From Sphingobacteriales bacterium (GTDB lineage Bacteria; Bacteroidota; Bacteroidia; Chitinophagales; UBA2359), in the NCBI GenBank assembly GCA_016711295.1, contig JADJTE010000001.1:310001-374000 (forward strand): 64,000 nt of DNA, given 5' to 3'. Of this stretch, positions 46,397 to 56,809 are shown piece after piece; within the stretch, counting starts at the first letter, position 1, and every line of letters begins with the position of its first letter. The notes beneath the pieces were generated by a model, which worked only from the letters and a program-made list of their open reading frames with translations, was not told the DNA's origin and did not search any database. Both the position numbers and the translations under genes were made by a program.

Positions 46397-47536
46397 ATGG
46401 CACGTATTTCTAAGGTTATTAATTTAAGTGAATCTGACAGGTTAGAGTTACTTCGTATTACTAAAAGCGGCACTAATAAAAGTCGCAAAGTTACCCGTGC
46501 CCTTGCTTTGCTATCAATGGCAGACGGAAATGATCCGCTTGTATTGGAACAAAGTTTGGGTCTTAATCGAAATGCTTATTACACGTTGAAACGTCGTTAT
46601 CTTTCAGAAGGACTTTCTGCTGCCTTAGATGATCTCCCACGTAGCGGACGACCACCCAAGATAACCGAACACATAGAAGCCAAAATTACGAGCATTGCTT
46701 GTAGTGATGCTCCTGCGGGTTCGTCCAAATGGACTTTATCGCTTATTAACGATAAATTAGTTGAATTAGGTTGTGAGCATAGTTTATCAGATGAATCTAT
46801 TCGTTTAGTTTTAAAAAAAGTAAACTCAAACCTTGGCAAAAAAAGCAATGGTGTATTGGCACGATAAATGGCGAATATTTAGCCAATATGGAAGATATTT
46901 TGGACATTTACGCTGCTCCGTTCAGTGGCATCCCTAGAATTTGCTTTGACGAGCGACCTTGCCAACTGATAGGTAACGTACTTGCTCCGATACCTGCCAA
47001 ACCCAATAGCACCAAAAAAGAACATCAGGAGTATATTCGTAATGGTGTATGCAACGTATTATTGGCCTATGACATAGATACAGGACAACGCTATTTGATG
47101 GTAACGGAAAGCAAAACCAAAGCGGATTATGCCCAATTTATGAAGTGGCTTTTAGATACCCATTATCCGAATGCAAGTAAAATACAACTCGTTCAAGATA
47201 ATTTTAGCACCCATTCTTACGGAGCTTTTTATGAAAATCTGCCCTTTGATGAAGCCCGAAAAATAAAAAACATCCTTGAATTTCATTATACGCCTAAGCA
47301 TGCTTCGTGGCTAAACATGGCAGAGATAGAGTTCTCGGCACTTTCAAGGCAATGCTTAGACCGACGAATACCCAACATAGATATGCTGCGGCAAGAAGCC
47401 TTAATTTGGCAAGATGAGCGAAAAAAAAAAAGCTATAAAAGTACATTGGTCTTTTACCACAGATAAAGCAAGAGAAAAATTAGAAAATAGATATAATGAA
47501 GTTGGTAGCAAAAATAAAACAAAAACAGATGCGTAA
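46397..47536 (+). CDS. IS630-family transposase, split into overlapping frames
   Basis: The first frame (46397-46867) has the N-terminal helix-turn-helix region (ALLSMADGN; LGLNRNAYYTLKRRYLSEG; LDDLPRSGRPPKI). The second frame holds the DDE domain: the frame-joined QWCIGTINGEYLANMED, LVQDNFSTHSYGAFYE (second Asp) and HYTPKHASWLNMAEIEFSAL (Glu). A -1 shift on the A7 run at 46838-46844 joins the two. At an A11 run (47421-47431) the frame must shift again so that VHWSFTTDKAREKLENRY follows, giving a stop at 47534-47536 and 380 codons in all. The A7 shift could be programmed, as known in some IS630 relatives, but indels elsewhere in this window make error equally likely. Confidence 0.88.
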
Positions 47537-47589
47537 TTAAATCAAATTAATAATTAATTAATTGTATTAACTTTTCTGTTAGAACATTA

Positions 47590-47692
47590 GTGTTCTGACA
47601 AAAAAATTAAGGTACTAATTTTTAATATAATTACTTGATATTCAGTTACTTACATTTTTAAAATGGTCTTAAAAACTTTTCTGTTAGAACAT
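47590..47692. mobile_element. IS630-derived mini-element (MITE) abutting the IS630 copy
   Basis: 103 bp, starting GTGTTCTGACAAAAAAATT and ending (in reverse) ATGTTCTAACAGAAAAG, so it has the same ends as the neighbouring IS630. TA dinucleotides lie on both sides (47588-47589 and 47693-47694), the left one shared with the IS. It has no coding frame and was presumably moved by the same transposase. Confidence 0.8.
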
Positions 47693-48270
47693 TAGTTATT
47701 TTTTTGATCCCATCACTTATTTTTTCAAAGCCATCTGCTGTCTCATAGCATTCCATATTATTATCAATAATATGCATAGAAAGGCCTATTGCATCCAAAT
47801 CAGCCGTACCGCCATTCAAAAAAGCCAATCTAAAGCGCAACCTGCCGTTTGGGTTTTGGGTATTAAATACATTATTTGATTTACAAAAAACAAATTGGCA
47901 TTACCTTTAACGCCCCCTATGTATTGTGGACGTTTGTCATCAGGGTTGCGTCCATAATAACTTAGTACTTCTACGGTATCGGCTATAAAATCACCTTTGT
48001 ATATTCTGTAAACTGCAATTGTTGAGCAATAATAATCGCGTTTGTTATGAGGTATTTTTTTGAACTAATATACCTCCCCGAAAACACAAAAGAAGAAGAA
48101 TCAATGCGCTGCTCAACGGGCAAAAGCGGTGGCAGGTCGAATACAGCCATCTACTACCGTCACAGCTACCTCTCATTTTATGGGAGTAAATCTGCGCCCA
48201 AGCGGGGCTGTTTATAGCCAGCAAGCCACAAAAAAGGCTAATAGTTATAAAATTTGCATAAAATTTGCAT
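47658..48270 (-). pseudogene. N-terminal half of the IS-interrupted T9SS cargo protein, frameshifted
   Basis: A signal peptide (FITISLFCGLLAINSPAWAQ) begins near 48270 but is one base out of frame with the ATG. Further pieces in changing frames read RIDSSSFVFSGRYISSKKYL, DYYCSTIAVYRIYKGDFIAD, TVEVLSYYGRNPDDKRPQYI, LRFRLAFLNGGTADLDAIGL and KISDGIKKIT, where the mini-element enters at TA. The order is the same as in the paralogue at 48371-49599 (signal, K.I..Y.IYKGD segment, then TIG). The last codons of the open frame down to 47658 lie in the mobile element. Confidence 0.65.
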
Positions 48271-48370
48271 AAAATTTAAATTTTTTGGTTAATAATGTGG
48301 TTAAAAAAAACGTTTTTTTATATAATAGAACCTTAACGGTGTTTTGGTCGAGTTTATTGCATTTGTCGTT

Positions 48371-49599
48371 TCAAAAATAAACTGCTACTTGATTCGCAGT
48401 TGCGTCTTGACAGGCAACTTCGCCGCACACTTCTGTAAATCGCAGGCCTGTATATTTGCGCCAAGTATCTAAGGCGCGGTGAAAAGCATTATAGGCAGGT
48501 TTATTGGTAAAAAATTCAGTGTCGTAGATAAATGTGTAGCCACCCTGCCCGTTGGCGTTGTGTAGGCGGAGTTCGTGAGGGGTATATAAGTTTTCAAAAG
48601 CAGAATTTGTAGCAAAGTTGTTGATGGCGTAAGGGATGGTGTCTGACCAAATGGGAATAGGCGAACCTGTGCCCCTGATAACCCGAATATAACCCGTGCC
48701 TGCGCAAGCACTTCGAGTGTCGCCAAGAAACTCGTCACCGTTAGACGCAAAGCCCATAGAAGGCACTATGATTTGTATAGAGTCGTCGCTCCAATACAAA
48801 ATATTGTGGGTGGGGTGCAAGGCTACAAAATAATTTGCTTGGTTGGCATCTTCCATTAATACATCTCCTTTTAATGTACCAGAGTCGTTGCCATAAATAG
48901 TCAAATGTGAGGCATTAGTAGCCCGAATGCCTGCTGGGACAGAATCCTTTGAAAAACCTGTTATTACACCGCTACCGCTTTTTTTCATGGCAGCGTTGCC
49001 AACACTCAATCTCTCTTTTTTTTATAATAAAATTTTGTCTTTTCATATTTCGCACCTTTTGTTTGAGGAACTTATCGTACAATGCTGTTTTGTATTCTTT
49101 ATCAAAAGTAACAGGGCTTACGAAATGTCTCGTATAGCCTACCCAAGCCTTTTTAGGGTTCACAAAACGATAGATACCCTCATTTTGCGTATCTTTTTTT
49201 ACAAAGAATAGAGCTGTCCCACGTGTATGCGACCATTCGCCTAAATCATAGTTGGCGTTTTAGGGTTTCCAATTGGCTATTATTGTAACGGTGTCGTCTT
49301 TGGGTATCTCCCCTTAAATATTTTATAGGGTTCTAGGGTATATGCATTCTGTTGCTTATCCCATAAAGCTCGTCCATTAACTATTTCCCCCTCAAAACAA
49401 CATCCGCCTCTTCAAAGAGCCGTGCTATGAGGGTGTGGTTGATTTTGGGTTTTAGGTACTTATCTAAGTACTTCATGGCTTCGGCACCTGTTTTGGGTGG
49501 GTTTGCGAGGTCTTCAAAGGATACCTGCCCCAAACAGTTTACTCCCAATACAGAGCATACAAACCATAAAAGCGTGGTACTCGTTAATAATTTTTTCAT
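48371..49599 (-). CDS. T9SS-type secreted protein with TIG-like and truncated metalloprotease-like region (frameshifted)
   Basis: Signal peptide from ATG 49599 (TLLWFVCSVLGVNCLGQ). Then, across several single-base indels (about 49385, 49310, 49270 and 49000): FEEADVVLRG, EIVNGRALWDKQQNAYTLEP, YKIFKGEIPKDDTVTIIANW, ALFFVKKDTQNEGIYRFVNP, a TIG-like domain (VITGFSKDSVPAGIRATNAS; LTIYGNDSGTLKGDVLMEDA) and a segment (AFHRALDTWRKYTGLRFTEV) that in related Bacteroidota proteins leads into a zinc-protease domain. It stops at 48371 before any HExxH motif and has no sorting domain, so it looks truncated. It is the paralogue and upstream neighbour of the IS-interrupted gene. Confidence 0.65.
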
Positions 49600-49663
49600 G
49601 TTGTAAAGTTGTTCTGTTGGCGAAAAAGATGGTTTTAGGTTTCGGCTTTCGCCTAACGCGGTT

Positions 49664-51199
49664 CTATGCCCATTTCCAATTGCGAATAAACTGAACGGCT
49701 TGGGCAATATCGGGTTGCAAAAAGCGGTCGGTATCTAAGGGGGCTACTTGTCGGCGAAATGCCTCGTAAATCATTTCTATCGCTGCCGACGAGCTGATAC
49801 CGCCATTCTCGCGGCGGCGCAAACTCAGGGCTTGGCCAACACAAATCAATTCTATACCTAAAATAGTGGTCAAATTTTCGACTATGCGGTAGCATTTAGT
49901 AGCCGCATTAGCTCCCATACTCACGTGGTCTTCTTGCCCGTTAGACGATACAATACTATCTATCGAAGCAGGGGTACAAAGTTGTTTGTTTTGGCTTACG
50001 ATTGCGGCGGCGGTATATTGCAGCATCATCAAACCCGAATGTAGCCCCGAATGTTCGGTGAGGAAGATAGGCAAACGCCGCGCCCCGTCGAGCAGTTTGT
50101 AGGTTCGTCGTTCCGATAAATTGCCGAGTTCGGCGAGTGCAATGCCCAGAAAATCGAGCGACAAGGCTAAGGGCTGCCCATGAAAATTGCCTCCGGATAA
50201 AATGGTATCTTCATCGGCAAATACTAAGGGATTGTCCGTAACAGCATTTATTTCGCGGCGCACGATGCGGCGTACATACTTAACAGCATCAAGCGACGCG
50301 CCGTGTATTTGTGGTATGCACCTAAACGAATAGGGGTCTTGCACTTGGGCTTTGGGCTGCTGCGCCATAGCACTGCCTTCGAGCCAAGCCGATATGCGGG
50401 CTGCCGAGCGTTGTTGTCCGCGCTGCTTTCGGGCGCGATGTATGAGCGGCGACAGGGGTGTGGGGTGCGCGTCGTAGGCATCAATGCTCATAGCAGCCAA
50501 CAAGTCAGCCCAACGCGCCAAATGTCGAGCTTGGGCAGTGCCCCATACAGCGTAGGCACTCATAAATTGCGTGCCGTTGATGAGTGCCAACCCTTCTTTG
50601 GCTTGCAAACGCAAGGGCGATAAACCTGCTTGGGATAGTGCTTGGGCGGCAGACATGCGCTCGCCTTTATAGCGCACCTCGCCCAAACCTATCAAAGGTA
50701 GCGATAGGTGCGACAAAGGTGCCAAATCGCCCGATGCCCCCAACGAGCCTTGCTCATAAACGATAGGCAGTAAATCGGCATTATAAAAGTCGATTAGTCG
50801 CTGCGCAGTGCTAAGGGCTATACCCGAATGTCCGTAAGACAGGGATTGAGCTTTGAGCAGTAGCATCAGGCGCACTAAGGGAGCAGGTACCTCCGCCCCC
50901 GTGCCTACGGCGTGCGATAACAATAGGTTGTGCTGCAAATCGGCGAGGTCTTGGGGCGCGATGCGTATGTCGCATAATAATCCGAAACCCGTATTGATAC
51001 CATAAAATGCTGTATCGGATTGAGTTATTTTTTGTTCGATATAAGCGCGGCAAGCCTGTATGTGGGTGATGGCTTGGTCTGACAAGGCGGCAGGTATCTG
51101 AGGCTGCGTTGCCCACCGATAAGCCTCCGATATGCCAAGGCGGTGTTTAGGACAAATGAGGTGCTGCCGTTGCTGTTGAATAGTTGAAGGAGTTTCCAT
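49664..51199 (-). CDS. hutH: Histidine ammonia-lyase
   Basis: 511 codons from ATG at 51199. The autocatalytic MIO prosthetic group forms from the ASGD at residues 155-158 (GSLGASGDLAPLSHL). Other family motifs: YGINTGFG (residues 66-73), NLLLSHAVGTG with the His typical of HutH over tyrosine lyases, and SSNGQEDHVSMGANAATK. It converts histidine to urocanate and ammonia in the cytoplasm, the first step of histidine degradation. No other hut gene is beside it. A TACCTTTG box at 51204-51211 sits directly before the start. Confidence 0.95.
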   Translation of the reverse strand: METPSTIQQQRQHLICPKHRLGISEAYRWATQPQIPAALSDQAITHIQACRAYIEQKITQSDTAFYGINTGFGLLCDIRIAPQDLADLQHNLLLSHAVGTGAEVPAPLVRLMLLLKAQSLSYGHSGIALSTAQRLIDFYNADLLPIVYEQGSLGASGDLAPLSHLSLPLIGLGEVRYKGERMSAAQALSQAGLSPLRLQAKEGLALINGTQFMSAYAVWGTAQARHLARWADLLAAMSIDAYDAHPTPLSPLIHRARKQRGQQRSAARISAWLEGSAMAQQPKAQVQDPYSFRCIPQIHGASLDAVKYVRRIVRREINAVTDNPLVFADEDTILSGGNFHGQPLALSLDFLGIALAELGNLSERRTYKLLDGARRLPIFLTEHSGLHSGLMMLQYTAAAIVSQNKQLCTPASIDSIVSSNGQEDHVSMGANAATKCYRIVENLTTILGIELICVGQALSLRRRENGGISSSAAIEMIYEAFRRQVAPLDTDRFLQPDIAQAVQFIRNWKWA

Positions 51200-51203
51200 G
51201 CCG

Positions 51204-51211
51204 CAAAGGTA
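51204..51211 (-). promoter_or_regulatory. Bacteroidota-type -7 box before hutH
   Basis: Minus-strand TACCTTTG, only about five bases upstream of the ATG at 51199. If it is the promoter, the mRNA is nearly leaderless; the same spacing occurs at the sulfotransferase gene at 38293. Confidence 0.45.
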
Positions 51212-51375
51212 CGCAAAAAATTACTATAGCCCACGATTTGGGTCATAGCTGCGAATTGTTTTGTATTGTGTGAATGTTTATATTAGACTTACGCCAGCGA
51301 CACTTACTCGGACGTAAAATGGTGCCTTTCCGCCTGCTTTTCGTTTATTTTCGGAAACATAGCCTTTGCCATCAT

Positions 51376-51533
51376 CAGCATTTTTCGGTATTAAAATTTA
51401 ACAATTCGTATCTTGTTCATAATAAGCAAAATATAAAACCATTAATATTTTATTAAAATTTTTAAAATAAATTTAAATTGCTCATTTTCAGCATGTTATA
51501 TAACGTAAATTATTTAAAGCGAAAATTGCTGTG
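51376..51533. repeat. Dispersed intergenic repeat R3, copy 2 (inverted)
   Basis: Reverse-complement match to 10294-10452. Shared blocks include CGGTATTAAAATTTAACA and CGTATCTTGTTCATAATAA. It lies in the 600-base gap between hutH and the DUF2723 gene, which otherwise holds only the promoter-like box at 51729. Confidence 0.7.
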
Positions 51534-51728
51534 CCCTCATAGTGAGCGAAGTTTGCCGTCATCAGCCCCAAAACCTCTCTTTTCCGACCACCATCACAAG
51601 TCTATTATACAAAACCTTATTGCTCTATTTGATTTATTGAACCCATCGCTTAGTGGCGTGTAATAGCCAATAGAGTGATGCACCTACAAGTTTTTAGCAT
51701 TTTACTGCATATATAGCAAGGTTTTTCT

Positions 51729-51736
51729 TACTTTTG
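51729..51736 (+). promoter_or_regulatory. Bacteroidota-type -7 box upstream of DUF2723
   Basis: TACTTTTG (TAnnTTTG) followed by CGG, 70 bases before the ATG at 51806. Confidence 0.5.
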
Positions 51737-51805
51737 CGGCTTTATTATACGCCATACCGCGCCAATAACTGCCCGCCTCTTTCGCATAGCACCTATTCAA
51801 TCTGT

Positions 51806-54804
51806 ATGAACTTAGCACAATTCAAAAACCTCAACGCCATTATTGGCTGGCTGATGTTCCTCGTCGCGGCATCGGTCTATACACAAACGATGGAATCAAC
51901 CGCCAGTCTATGGGACTGCGGCGAGTTCATTTCGTCGGTTTATAAACAACAAGTGGTACACCCGCCCGGAGCACCTATGTTTTTGATGTTGGCTCGTCCC
52001 TTCACCTTTCTTGCAGGAGGCGACCCGCACTTGATTGGGTTGAGCGTCAATTTTATGTCGGCTCTTTGTTCGGGTTTTGCCATCTTATTTTTTATTTTGG
52101 ATAACTACCCACGTGGCTCGCCGTATCCTGACCGATTACTCGACCGAAGACCTGTCGTTATCGCAAGCCATAGTTATTCTGGGTGCAGGCGTTATTGCCG
52201 CCTTGTGCGGTACGTTTTCCGATTCTATCTGGTTTTCTGCTGTTGAGGGCGAGGTTTATGCCATGTCGCTCACTTTTACAGCTATTGTATTTTGGGCTAT
52301 CTTGCAATGGGAAGAAGCCGCCGACCAACCCTATGCCGACCGTTGGTTGTTGTTCATCGCATTTATGATAGGTGTTTCGATATTTGTTCACTGGCTCAAC
52401 CTATTGTGCGTTCCTGCCATGACATTTATCTACTATTTCCGTCGCTATAAAACTACTTGGCGCGGCATAGCTACTGCCTTTGGTCTTGCCCTCGTCATTT
52501 TGGGTTTTATTTATTCTATCATCATCACCAAATTGGTGGGTATGGCAGCATCATTAGAGCTGATGCTCGTCAATGGTTTTGGCTTGCCTATTCATAGCGG
52601 CGTAGTATTATTCGTAGTATTATTGGCAACTGGTTTCTATTTCGCCTTGCGCACTACTTATCAGCGGCGCAAGGTAGCACTACACAACGCGCTGCTCGGC
52701 ATTCTGCTGATTATCATCGGCTATTCATCTATCGTTGCTACGGTCATACGCTCTAATGCCGAACCAAACATCGACATGAACAGCCCCCGCGATGTAGTTA
52801 GCCTTGCTGCTTACCTCAACCGCGAACAATACGGCACACGCCCTTTTTTGACGGGATATGATTATACCGCCCAAGTAGTAGATGTAAAAAACATAGGTAC
52901 TAAATATGCCCGCGTAGATGGCAAATACGTCGAAGCAGGACAAAAGATAGATTATGTGTATCAAGGCAAAGAAATGTTTTTTCCGCGCATCTACGACCAA
53001 AGCCATAAAGATAATTACGAAAAATGGCTCGGTTTGCGCAAAAATGAAAAACCAACCTACGCCGATAACCTCACTTTCTTCTTGAAATACCAAATCGGGC
53101 ACATGTATTTCCGCTATTTGATGTGGAACTATGTCGGCAGACAAAACGACGAGCAAGGTTTGGGCGGCATCAAAGACGGCAATTGGCTCAGTGGTATCGG
53201 CTTTTTAGACTCGATGCGCTTGGGCAATCAATCTAACTTACCCGAAGACTGGAAAAACGACGAAGCTCGAAATACTTATTTCTTCTTGCCCTTGCTGTTG
53301 GGTCTGTTGGGCTTGATTTTTCATTGGTATAACGACCGCAAGCACGCCGTTGTGCTTACGCTACTGTTTTTCTTCTGCGGATTGGCTATCATCATTCAGG
53401 GCAACTCGCCCCCTATCGAACCCCGCGAGCGCGATTATATCTTTGCTGGTTCGTTTTGGGCATTTACTATCTGGATTGGTCTGGGCGTAGTAGCTATCTA
53501 TGATATGGTGCGCAAAGCCGCCGACGGCTCGGCAGCCATAGCAGCAGCTATTCCCGTATTATGCCTCGTAGCTCCCGCTGTGATGGCTTGGCAAGGCTGG
53601 GACGATCACGACCGCTCAGGCAGGTTTGCTGCCCGTGATTTTGCTGCTAACTACCTCAATTCTTGCGCCCCCAACGCCATTATCTTTACACAAGGCGACA
53701 ACGACACCTATCCGCTTTGGTATGCCCAAGAGGTAGAAAATATCCGGCGCGACGTGCGCGTAGTAAACCTCAGTTTGTTGGGTGTTGATTGGTATATCGA
53801 GCAATTGCGCCGTAAAGTAAACGATGCCGCTCCCGTACCGATGACCCTAAAATCTGAACACGTGCGCGGTACGCGCCGAGACGTAGTGTACTATTCGGGC
53901 GACGAAAATGCACCTGCTGCACCCATGAGCCTACAAGATATGATGGCTTTTATTGCCAACGACAAAGTGTCGCTCGCGCCAGGCAAAGACGATGTAAACT
54001 TCTTTCCAACCAAACAAATACGCTTTGCTACTGATATAGCAAAAGTAAAAGCCAGCGCAGCTACTAGAACCAGAAATAGAAAGCCGCATAGTGCCCGAAT
54101 TGCAATGGTCGCTCAACAAAAATAATTTGTATAAAAACGACCTAATGGTGTTGGACATAATAGCTGCTAATAACTGGGAACGTCCTATCTATTTTGCTAT
54201 ATCGGTCAGCCCAAGTAGTTATCTCGGATTAGAAAAATATTTCCAACTCGAAGGTTTGGCTTATCGCCTTGTACCGATAGATGCCGCCGCAGCAGGCAGC
54301 CGAGGCGCGGGAAATACGGGTAGGGTGAATGCCGATATTATGTATAATAATCTGATGAACCGATTTAAGTTCGGAAATATCAATGACCCCAACGTACATG
54401 TGGATGCCGACCTGCGTAGGATGATTTTTTAATTTCCGAGGCAATTATGCCCGCCTCGCCGATGCCCTAAACGCACGCGGCGAAAAAGAAAAGCCATTGC
54501 CGTACTCGACCGCTCATTAGAACTGATGCCCGACCGTGCAGCGCACTACAATGTATATATGTATAATACCATAGAAGCATATTACGACGCGGGCGATATG
54601 GAAAAAGCCAACGCCTTGACCGAAAAAGTAGCACAAAATGTAGCTGACGAGTTGCGGTACGTCAAAACACTGCCTCGCCGCTATGCCGCCGCTTACCAAC
54701 AAGATGCCGAAGTAGGCGACTATTTCGTGCGTTCGTTTGCCAAACGCGCCCAACAAGCAGGACAAACCGAGTTTGCAAAAAAATTAGAGGGCATGCTGCA
54801 ATAA
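51806..54804 (+). CDS. DUF2723 multi-pass membrane protein, GT-C/O-mannosyltransferase-like (frameshifted)
   Basis: About 1,000 residues in four frame pieces (51806-about 52090, 52077-54125, 54091-54432, about 54430-54804). The start is the family's NAIIGWLMFLVAASVYTQTM then TASLWDCGEFISS, with the catalytic-type acidic pair. Many membrane helices follow up to about residue 560 (for example WAFTIWIGLGVVAIYDMV). Later come the periplasmic GDNDTYPLWYAQEVE motif and a C-terminal helical tail (LDRSLELMPDRAAHYNVYMY). Deleting one T from the T6 run near 52090 joins the first two parts. DUF2723 proteins are GT-C-fold glycosyltransferase relatives of Bacteroidota, thought to glycosylate exported proteins. 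A TACTTTTG box is upstream. Confidence 0.9.
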
Positions 54805-54931
54805 ATAGCCGCTGCTACCAGCCAACAAACTTCGCTTCCTCGCCCCATACAGCGAAAGCCAAGTTTGTTGCGCTGCTCGCGCCCGACAAACGACCCAAGC
54901 AAATCCCCTCATAACCCCATATCCTAACACA

Positions 54932-56013
54932 ATGAGCCAACAACAACCCAGCGGCTACGATATAGACTTGGGCAACCAATGTTCCAAAAACGCCTACGCA
55001 TGGGCAAAAAAAACCTTTGCCAACCGACAAGGCAAAGCCGGTGCCGTTCAGATGAAAGTAGATGGGGCGTTTTCTAATATGCTCGATTTCGGAGGTACTA
55101 AAATAGGCATTACCTCTGATGGCATAGGCACTAAAATCGAATTGGCAGAGCGTACAGGTATATACCACACGCTGGGCTACGACCTAATAGCCATGACTGC
55201 CGACGACCTCATCGCATCGGGTTTTGTGCCGACTAACCTATCAAATATCATCGATGCCGACCAACTCGACTATGACATCATCGATGCCCTGGTGCGAGGC
55301 TTGCACGATGCTGCTAATACGGCGCAAATAGCCATTACAGGTGGCGAAATTGCCGAATTGGGGCAGCGGATAGGCGGCTACGGCAGTCGTATGCACTTCA
55401 ATTGGTGTTCTACGGCAATAGGCATACTACACCCCGCCTTGCAAAATCCCATAGATGGCTCGGGCATACAAGCGGGCGACATCGTCATTAGCCTAAATAG
55501 CCTGGATTGCGCAGCAACGGATTTTCGGCAGCAAGACGCATCTTACAACAACATTTTGGCGACGAATGGCACAATGCCCCCTACGACAAGCATCAAACTT
55601 GGGGCGAGGTATTGCTCACGCCTTCGGTCATCTACGCGCCGCTTATTACCCAACTATTAGACCAAGGCATTGCCATAGGCGGCATAGCGCACATAACGGG
55701 CGGCGGAATTGCCGATAATTTTAGGCGCGTATTGAAAGCCAAACAACTCGGCGCCGAATTGGATAACCTATTTGCCCCCCACCCATTTATGACCCAATTG
55801 CAACAATATGGCAATATAAATGCCGAAAAAGCATACTTGTGGTGGAATATGGGCAACGGTATGTTGCTAACGGTTAGTCCCGACCATGCCGACCGCGCTT
55901 TGCAATCCATAGTTCAGCATCTCAACGGCTACCAAGCCCAAGTCGCTGGACGAATCACCAATCAAGAGCGCATCAGCATAAAAACGGCTACCGTATCCTT
56001 AGAGTACGTATAA
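54932..56013 (+). CDS. purM: Phosphoribosylformylglycinamidine cyclo-ligase (one frameshift)
   Basis: About 360 residues; 1,082 bases, which is not a multiple of three. AIR synthetase converts FGAM to AIR with ATP in purine synthesis. Motifs: FGGTKIGITSDGIGTK and YDLIAMTADDLIASGFVPTN (ATP/Mg site), ITGGEIAELGQRI, and in the second frame SNGFSAARRILQQ, HITGGGIADNFRRVL and WNMGNGMLLTVSPDHAD. The frames meet near 55500-55510 (SLNSLDC versus LRSNGFS). It follows DUF2723 by 127 bases and converges with rsmI. Confidence 0.93.
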
Positions 56014-56058
56014 GTACCGCCCTTGTATGTGAGCAGCGGGGCTCGTGTGCGCAAGAGG

Positions 56059-56786
56059 CTATTCCTCCGCTTCCGTGTCAATGGGGTCTGCATGGTTGCC
56101 GCCGCCAACGATGATAACTATTTCCCCCTTAACATTTTTTTCGGCAAAATGCGCCATTAGGCTCGATAGCGTACCGCGTGCCGTCTCTTCGTGTAGCTTG
56201 CTTAGTTCGCGTACAACAGCGGCGGGACGGTCTTTGCCCATTGCCTCGGCGAGTTGCCCCAACGTTTTGCACAAGCGTTGGGGCGATTCGTATAATATTA
56301 TTGTTTGGGACAATTGTGCTAAGGCGGTCAAGCGCGTTTGTCGTCCTTTTTTGTGGGGCAAAAAACCCTCGAACCAAAATTTATCGCAGGGCAAACCCGA
56401 TTGTACTAAGGCAGGGATAAGTGCCGTAGGTCCGGGCAAACACGATACGGGTATGCCCTGCCGCACACATTCGCGCAGCAGCAAAAACCCTGGGTCGCTG
56501 ATGCCCGGCGTACCCGCGTCGCTCACCAAAGCCACTATTTTTTGCTCTGTTTTGATGAGCCGCGTTAGGTGCTGTACGCTTTGGTGCTCGTTGTGCGAAT
56601 GGTGAGACTGTATTGGTTTTTTATGTCGTATTTTTGCAATAAAATATGCGTTTGTCGCGTATCTTCGGCTAAAATCACATCACATTCGCGCAAGATGCGC
56701 AAGGCACGCAAGGTAATGTCTTCTAAATTGCCAATTGGCGTAGGCACTAAGTACAACATGCCACAAGGCGGCGGCTGAGGGGTCAT
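56059..56786 (-). CDS. rsmI: 16S rRNA 2'-O-methyltransferase RsmI (one frameshift)
   Basis: About 242 residues. The N-terminal frame has MLYLVPTPIGNLEDITLRAL and VILAEDTRQTHILLQKYDI. The second frame has LVSDAGTPGISDPGFLLLRE, SCLPGPTALIPALVQSGLP and the late FEGFLPHKKGRQTRL and ILYESPQRL motifs of the family, which 2'-O-methylates C1402 of 16S rRNA. The break is near 56560-56600 (LTIRTTSTKAY versus HNEHQSVQHLTRL in the other frame). ATG 56786 is the longest start; ATG 56759 fits the family better. Confidence 0.93.
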
Positions 56787-56809
56787 GGACTTTTTTGTGG
56801 AGGATAGGA

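Larger units (their letters stand above)
46333..47587 (+). mobile_element. IS630-family insertion sequence
   Basis: 1,255 bp. The left end is GTGTTCTGTCAAAAAAAA, and the right end in reverse is ATGTTCTAACAGAAAAG, an imperfect terminal inverted repeat with core TGTTCT..CA. It is flanked by TA at 46331-46332 and TA at 47588-47589, the target used by IS630/Tc1-type elements. It contains the transposase frames at 46397-47536. It has landed in a minus-strand T9SS cargo gene. Confidence 0.88.
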
